From the NCBI GenBank assembly GCA_900772445.1, contig CAAHEL010000090.1, positions 1 through 8,298 on the forward strand: a stretch of DNA of 8,298 nucleotides, read 5' to 3'. Source of the stretch: Bacilli bacterium (GTDB lineage: Bacteria > Bacillota_I > Bacilli_A > RF39 > UBA660). The position numbers were made by a program, and so were the translations under genes. This document shows positions 4,881-8,298 of this stretch, piece by piece (position 1 is the first letter of the stretch; the number at the start of each line of letters is the position of its first letter). A model generated the notes under the pieces. That model was given only the letters and a program-made list of their open reading frames with translations. It was not told where the DNA came from and ran no database searches.

Positions 4881-6882
4881 ATATTTATTTAAAATACTTC
4901 TCGTTTTATCTTTAGTATATATATTTTTATTTATCAAATTTGATAAAAAAGAAAGTATTTATACCGATTTAGATAATGAATTTATTGGCATTGTTACCTC
5001 ATACAAATATGATAATGAAAGATATACCATCTATTTAAAAAGTGCTGAAGAATTAATTGTTTATTTTGATGTCATAACTAAACTAGATATTAAATATGGT
5101 GATAAATTACAAGTAAATGGTAGCATTTCTAAACCCAAAAATAATACCATTCCTAACTTATTTAATTATAAAAAATATCTAGAACGAAAGAAAATATATA
5201 ACATTGTATATGCTGATTCAGTAAAAAAAATATCTAATAACGAAAACATTATATATTACATAAAAAATAAATTAATAGAAAGAATTGATAATATTCCTAA
5301 ATCTAAAATGTATATTAAAGCATTTGTTCTAGGACTTAAAGATGAAATTAATAAAGATGTATTATCTAGTTATAGTGAAAACGGCATATCTCATTTATTT
5401 GCTATATCAGGAATGCATATATCTTTGTTTAGTGTGGTAATATTTTTCTTTATTAAAAAGATTAGTTACAATAACTATTATAATTATTTAGTCGTACTGA
5501 CCTTTTTAATACTTTATATGCTAATACTAGATAGTCCAATTTCCGTGGTTAGAACTATCGTTATGTTTATTATTTTTGCTATCAATAAACTCTTTAATCT
5601 AAAAATAAGTAGAGTAGACTTAATGATATTAGTATTTATTGTTATTTCCTTATTTGACCCTTACGTTATTTATGAAATATCCTTTCAATTTTCCTATGTC
5701 ATATCTTTCTTTTTAGTAGTATTTAATAAAAAAATCAATAACTCTAAAAACAAAAAACTCTATATGTCATTTATTTGCTTTTTAGTCTCATTTCCCATCG
5801 TTATATATAACTTTTATCAAGTATCATTAATTAGTATTTTATTAAATTTATTTATGATTCCCTTTGTTAGTATAATAATATTTCCACTTTCAATAATTAC
5901 TTTAATTTTTCCTTTCCTAGATAATCTTTTGTATATCTTTATTAAAATCCTAGAAAGCGTCTCTTTATTTATAAATGAATTTGATATATTTAAATTACAG
6001 TTATCTAAACCTAGTCTAATATTAGTAATTATTTATTATATCTTAATAATACTTAGTATTTATAATAAGAAATATTTATTCTTATTTATTCTAACAATTA
6101 TTATTCATAAGAATTATACCTATTTTGATAATAACTTAAATGTCTTATATCTAGATGTTAACCAAGGTGATAGCACTCTAATTACCTATAAAAATAACAC
6201 TATTTTAATTGATACTGGAGGTAGTTATTTCTATGATAATATGTCACTATCTAGAACTATTCCTTATTTAAAAAGTATTGGTAGAAATAAAATAAATTAT
6301 TTAATACTTACTCATGGCGATTATGATCATATGGGAGAAGCGATTAATTTAGTAGAAAACTTTAAAGTAGAGAAAGTAATCTTTAATTGTGGCCCATATA
6401 ATGATTTGGAAAACGAATTAATAGAAGTCTTAGACAAAAAGAAGATAAAGTATTATTCCTGTATTAAAGAATTAAATATTGATAATAATAAACTCCATTT
6501 TTTACAAACAAAAGAATATGATAATGAAAATGAAAATAGTAATGTTATATATATGGAGTTAAATGGTTATAAGTTTATATTTATGGGAGATGCAGGAGTA
6601 GAGAAAGAAAAAGATATATTAGAAAAATATAATGTTTCAAAAATTGATGTATTAAAAATTGGTCATCATGGAAGTAAAACAAGTAGTGATAAAAATTTTA
6701 TAGATGAAATGAATCCTAAATATAGTGTTATAAGTGTTGGCAAGAATAACAGATATGGTCATCCAAATAAAGAAGTGTTAAATAATTTAAATGATTCAAA
6801 AATATATAGAACAGATCAAGAGGGTAGTATTATGTTTAAAATTAAAAAAGATAAATTACAAATTGAGGCTTGTAGCCCATAG
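4828..6882 (+). CDS. comEC: Competence protein ComEC, DNA-translocation channel with MBL nuclease domain
   Basis: ComEC forms the membrane channel through which single-stranded DNA enters during transformation, and its metallo-beta-lactamase domain is thought to degrade the other strand. In order: a first membrane segment (about 20-37), an extracellular OB-like region (about 50-140), the Competence domain with SHLFAISGMH (188-197) and many hydrophobic helices to about residue 430, then the C-terminal MBL domain with LDVNQGDSTL, LIDTGG, T-H-G-D-Y-D-H (His496, Asp498, Asp500, His501), MGDAG (Asp588) and HHGSKTSS (His613-614). All metal ligands appear intact. The start is unsure: there is no ATG. 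GTG at 4828 gives 684 residues and GTG at 4837 gives 681; both lie inside comEA and neither has a strong Shine-Dalgarno, so translational coupling is likely. Bacillus ComEC is somewhat longer. Confidence 0.95.
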   Translation: MVLVKIYLIRLKNILRFRYLFKILLVLSLVYIFLFIKFDKKESIYTDLDNEFIGIVTSYKYDNERYTIYLKSAEELIVYFDVITKLDIKYGDKLQVNGSISKPKNNTIPNLFNYKKYLERKKIYNIVYADSVKKISNNENIIYYIKNKLIERIDNIPKSKMYIKAFVLGLKDEINKDVLSSYSENGISHLFAISGMHISLFSVVIFFFIKKISYNNYYNYLVVLTFLILYMLILDSPISVVRTIVMFIIFAINKLFNLKISRVDLMILVFIVISLFDPYVIYEISFQFSYVISFFLVVFNKKINNSKNKKLYMSFICFLVSFPIVIYNFYQVSLISILLNLFMIPFVSIIIFPLSIITLIFPFLDNLLYIFIKILESVSLFINEFDIFKLQLSKPSLILVIIYYILIILSIYNKKYLFLFILTIIIHKNYTYFDNNLNVLYLDVNQGDSTLITYKNNTILIDTGGSYFYDNMSLSRTIPYLKSIGRNKINYLILTHGDYDHMGEAINLVENFKVEKVIFNCGPYNDLENELIEVLDKKKIKYYSCIKELNIDNNKLHFLQTKEYDNENENSNVIYMELNGYKFIFMGDAGVEKEKDILEKYNVSKIDVLKIGHHGSKTSSDKNFIDEMNPKYSVISVGKNNRYGHPNKEVLNNLNDSKIYRTDQEGSIMFKIKKDKLQIEACSP

Positions 6883-6894
6883 AAAGGAGTAGAC

Positions 6895-7785
6895 ATGAAT
6901 TATTACAATGAGATAAAAAACAAATTAATTGATAATGAAATATATTCAAAAGTAAAAGATTATTCAAAAGAAAGGCATAAAGTTATTACATACTTTGAAG
7001 TTGGTAAATTGCTGGATGAAGCTGGCAGTAAGTATGGAGATAATATTTTAAATGATTATTCAAATAGACTGGTTATTGAGTTTGGGAAAAAGTATAACGA
7101 GAGAACATTGAGACGTATTAGACAATATTATAGAATATTCAAAAATGAAAAATGGTCGCCACTGGCGACCAAATTGTCTTGGAGCCATTATTCTGAATTA
7201 TTATCAATTAAAGACGATAATGAATTGATATATTATATTAATATTGCATATGAAAGAAATTTATCTAAAAGAGAATTAAGAGAAAAAATTAAAAACAAGG
7301 AATATCAAAGAATGCCAATTGAAACTAAAAACAAAATAGTTTCTAAAGATAAAATTGAAGTAAAAGATTTAGTACCAAATCCCATACTAATTAGAAATAG
7401 AAATAATACTGAAATAGTTACTGAGAAAGCATTACATAATTTAATTTTGGAAGATATTGAATCTTTTATGAAAGAACTTGGTAATTCATTTAGTTTTATA
7501 GGTAGTGAATATAAAATTAAAATAGGAGACAGAAATCATTATATTGATTTGTTATTATTTAATATAAAGTTTAATTGTTATGTGGTTGTAGAATTAAAAG
7601 TAACAGAATTTAAAGTTGAATATATATCACAAGTTCAAAAATACATGAATTACATAGATAAAAACATAAAAGAAATAAGTAATAACAATACAATGGGAAT
7701 ATTAATATGCAAAAGAGAAAATAAATTTGTTATAGAATATTGTTCAGATGAAAGAATTGCCGTTAGAGAATATGAACTTGTGTGA
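6895..7785 (+). CDS. PDDEXK nuclease domain protein, YhcG/DUF1016 family
   Basis: This family has an N-terminal DUF1016 domain and a C-terminal PD-(D/E)XK nuclease fold; the substrate is not known, though relatives are frequent in defence-type and mobile gene neighbourhoods. The N-terminal half carries the family signature KLSWSHYSELL (93-103) after FGKKYNERTLRRIRQYYRIF. The C-terminal half has YIDLLLFN (Asp218), VVVELKV (Glu233, Lys235) and a following QVQKYMNYI (Gln246, Gln248), a complete active site. At 296 residues it is shorter than E. coli YhcG, mainly between the domains. It begins 12 bases after comEC with AAAGGAG (6883-6889) 5 bases before the ATG and no terminator between, so cotranscription with comEC is likely. 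It ends in TGA, unlike the other genes here. A 19-base GC-rich palindrome lies at codons 87-93, out of keeping with the surrounding base composition. Confidence 0.87.
   Translation: MNYYNEIKNKLIDNEIYSKVKDYSKERHKVITYFEVGKLLDEAGSKYGDNILNDYSNRLVIEFGKKYNERTLRRIRQYYRIFKNEKWSPLATKLSWSHYSELLSIKDDNELIYYINIAYERNLSKRELREKIKNKEYQRMPIETKNKIVSKDKIEVKDLVPNPILIRNRNNTEIVTEKALHNLILEDIESFMKELGNSFSFIGSEYKIKIGDRNHYIDLLLFNIKFNCYVVVELKVTEFKVEYISQVQKYMNYIDKNIKEISNNNTMGILICKRENKFVIEYCSDERIAVREYELV
7153..7171. repeat. Perfect 9-1-9 GC-rich palindrome inside the nuclease gene
   Basis: TGGTCGCCA (7153-7161), a central C, and TGGCGACCA (7163-7171) are exact inverted arms. It encodes WSPLAT plus the next base, just before the conserved LSWSHY. 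It uses codons rare in this window (TCG, CTG, GCG, ACC). As RNA it would fold into an 8-bp stem with a 3-base loop, with no T-tract. Confidence 0.9.
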
Positions 7786-7807
7786 TATAATAGATATAGG
7801 ATGTGAT
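7783..7807 (+). promoter_or_regulatory. Extended -10 promoter and Shine-Dalgarno of the broken metallopeptidase gene
   Basis: TGA-TATAAT (7783-7791) is an extended -10 whose TGA is also the nuclease stop codon. A weak -35 (TTAGAG, 7763-7768) is 17 bases upstream. Six bases after the -10, AGGATGTGAT (7798-7807) matches the anti-Shine-Dalgarno complement AGGAGGTGAT except at one base, and the ATG follows after 3 bases. Confidence 0.55.
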
Positions 7808-7810
7808 AAT

Positions 7811-8298
7811 ATGGCTTTACCAAAAATTATGTTTAAAGAAATGACTTTGTAAGAAAACATAGATGTTATAAAGTGGGTATATTTCTAAAACAATGGAGCA
7901 TTAAGCGTTCATGATTTTACAATTAAATACTTTCCACAACTAGCTAATTTGGATACAAACCTGTCTAGAAATGAAAGTTATAAAGTTATAGAAGAAATAG
8001 TTACTAATGATTATAATAAATATAAAGATAGAATAAAAAGTGAAACTGAAAGATATAACGCGCTATGGGGACAATATAATAATAGTTATTTTAAGGCGTT
8101 ATCATCATATTTGAATATAAAATGGCCAAATAATTTAAAAGAAATAAGTGCAACTGTTGGATTAATTCCGGTTTTTCCAAGATATTTAGACAATTTTTCT
8201 TTTTCAATTGGTACAGGCGTTGGTGATTCTAAATTATTAGAAGTTTGTGCTCATGAAACCCTACATTTTTTATGGTTTGAAAAATGGAAACAAATTCA
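7811..8298 (+). pseudogene. HExxH zinc-metallopeptidase-like protein, broken by two in-frame TAA codons (3' end outside window)
   Basis: One continuous frame from the ATG at 7811 reads through to the window edge except for TAA at codon 14 (7850-7852) and codon 26 (7886-7888). The reading on both sides of each stop is protein-like (MALPKIMFKEMTL-stop-ENIDVIKWVYF-stop-NNGALSVHDFTIKYFP), so the damage is point nonsense, not frameshift. Both stops are one substitution from CAA (Gln) or GAA (Glu). Downstream, CAHETLHFLWFEKWK holds H148-E-T-L-H152, the zinc-binding and catalytic HExxH motif; a third ligand would lie beyond the window. I do not recognise the family. No Met codon follows the second stop in the window; TTG at 7949 is a poor alternative start without a Shine-Dalgarno. 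Promoter and ribosome site still look intact, so inactivation may be recent, or a shorter product may be made. Confidence 0.7.

Noticed and set aside
7783..7809. Possible UGA=Trp code, extending the nuclease through TGA to a later TAA
   Set aside because: The extension would add only a few residues, and all tryptophans checked (five in Ung, five in the metallopeptidase frame) are TGG, so TGA is a normal stop.
7850..7888. Reassigned or read-through TAA codons as a coding feature
   Set aside because: TAA ends the integrase, the prepilin and gerQ in this same window, and no recoding signal is visible, so nonsense mutation is simpler.
1..8298. CRISPR array, riboswitch or insertion sequence
   Set aside because: No regularly spaced repeats, no long structured leader (all leaders are very short) and no transposase or terminal inverted repeats were seen.

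Overview
The window reads as a chromosomal segment of a very AT-rich Gram-positive bacterium. The strongest taxonomic hints are a GerQ-type spore-coat protein, Bacillota-style Shine-Dalgarno sites (AGGAGG, AAGGAGG, GGTGAT), and a ComEA/ComEC pair. The code is the ordinary bacterial one: all five tryptophans of uracil-DNA glycosylase are TGG and TGA ends the nuclease gene at 7783-7785, so this is not a UGA=Trp Mycoplasma. An uncultured, compact, AT-rich member of class Bacilli is my best guess (inference).

Layout. At the left edge (2-286) is the C-terminal catalytic end of a tyrosine recombinase, facing a tRNA-Gly(GCC) gene (302-376, minus) tail to tail. This looks like the edge of an element integrated at the tRNA 3' end. 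From 377 rightwards come core genes: ffh (SRP54), then a lone type IV prepilin-like gene translationally coupled to ung. Facing them on the minus strand are a LemA-family membrane protein (3016-3564) and gerQ (3602-3994). A 169-base divergent intergenic region separates gerQ from comEA (4164), comEC (4828) and a PDDEXK nuclease of the YhcG/DUF1016 type (6895). Last comes a broken gene for a HExxH zinc-metallopeptidase-like protein (7811 to the window end) with two in-frame TAA codons.

How the genes fit together. The prepilin, ComEA and ComEC belong to DNA uptake: pseudopilus, periplasmic-face DNA receptor, and membrane channel/nuclease. The nuclease gene sits 12 bases behind comEC and is probably cotranscribed with it. 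It and the broken metallopeptidase gene look like accessory cargo at the end of the competence operon. Ffh, Ung and LemA are housekeeping or general functions.

Regulation. Several promoters place the Shine-Dalgarno about six bases after the -10 box, giving extremely short leaders (prepilin, lemA, gerQ, metallopeptidase pseudogene, nearly so for ffh). In the gerQ/comEA divergent region, gerQ has a sigma-E-like -10 (CATACATT) and comEA has a sigma-H/ComX-like element (CTCGAATAA), which fits sporulation and competence control. Three intrinsic terminators are built over stop codons. I do not see a clearly new multi-gene system. The best candidates for a second look are the nuclease/metallopeptidase pair, the 19-base GC-rich palindrome inside the nuclease gene, and the fused promoter/ribosome-binding modules.
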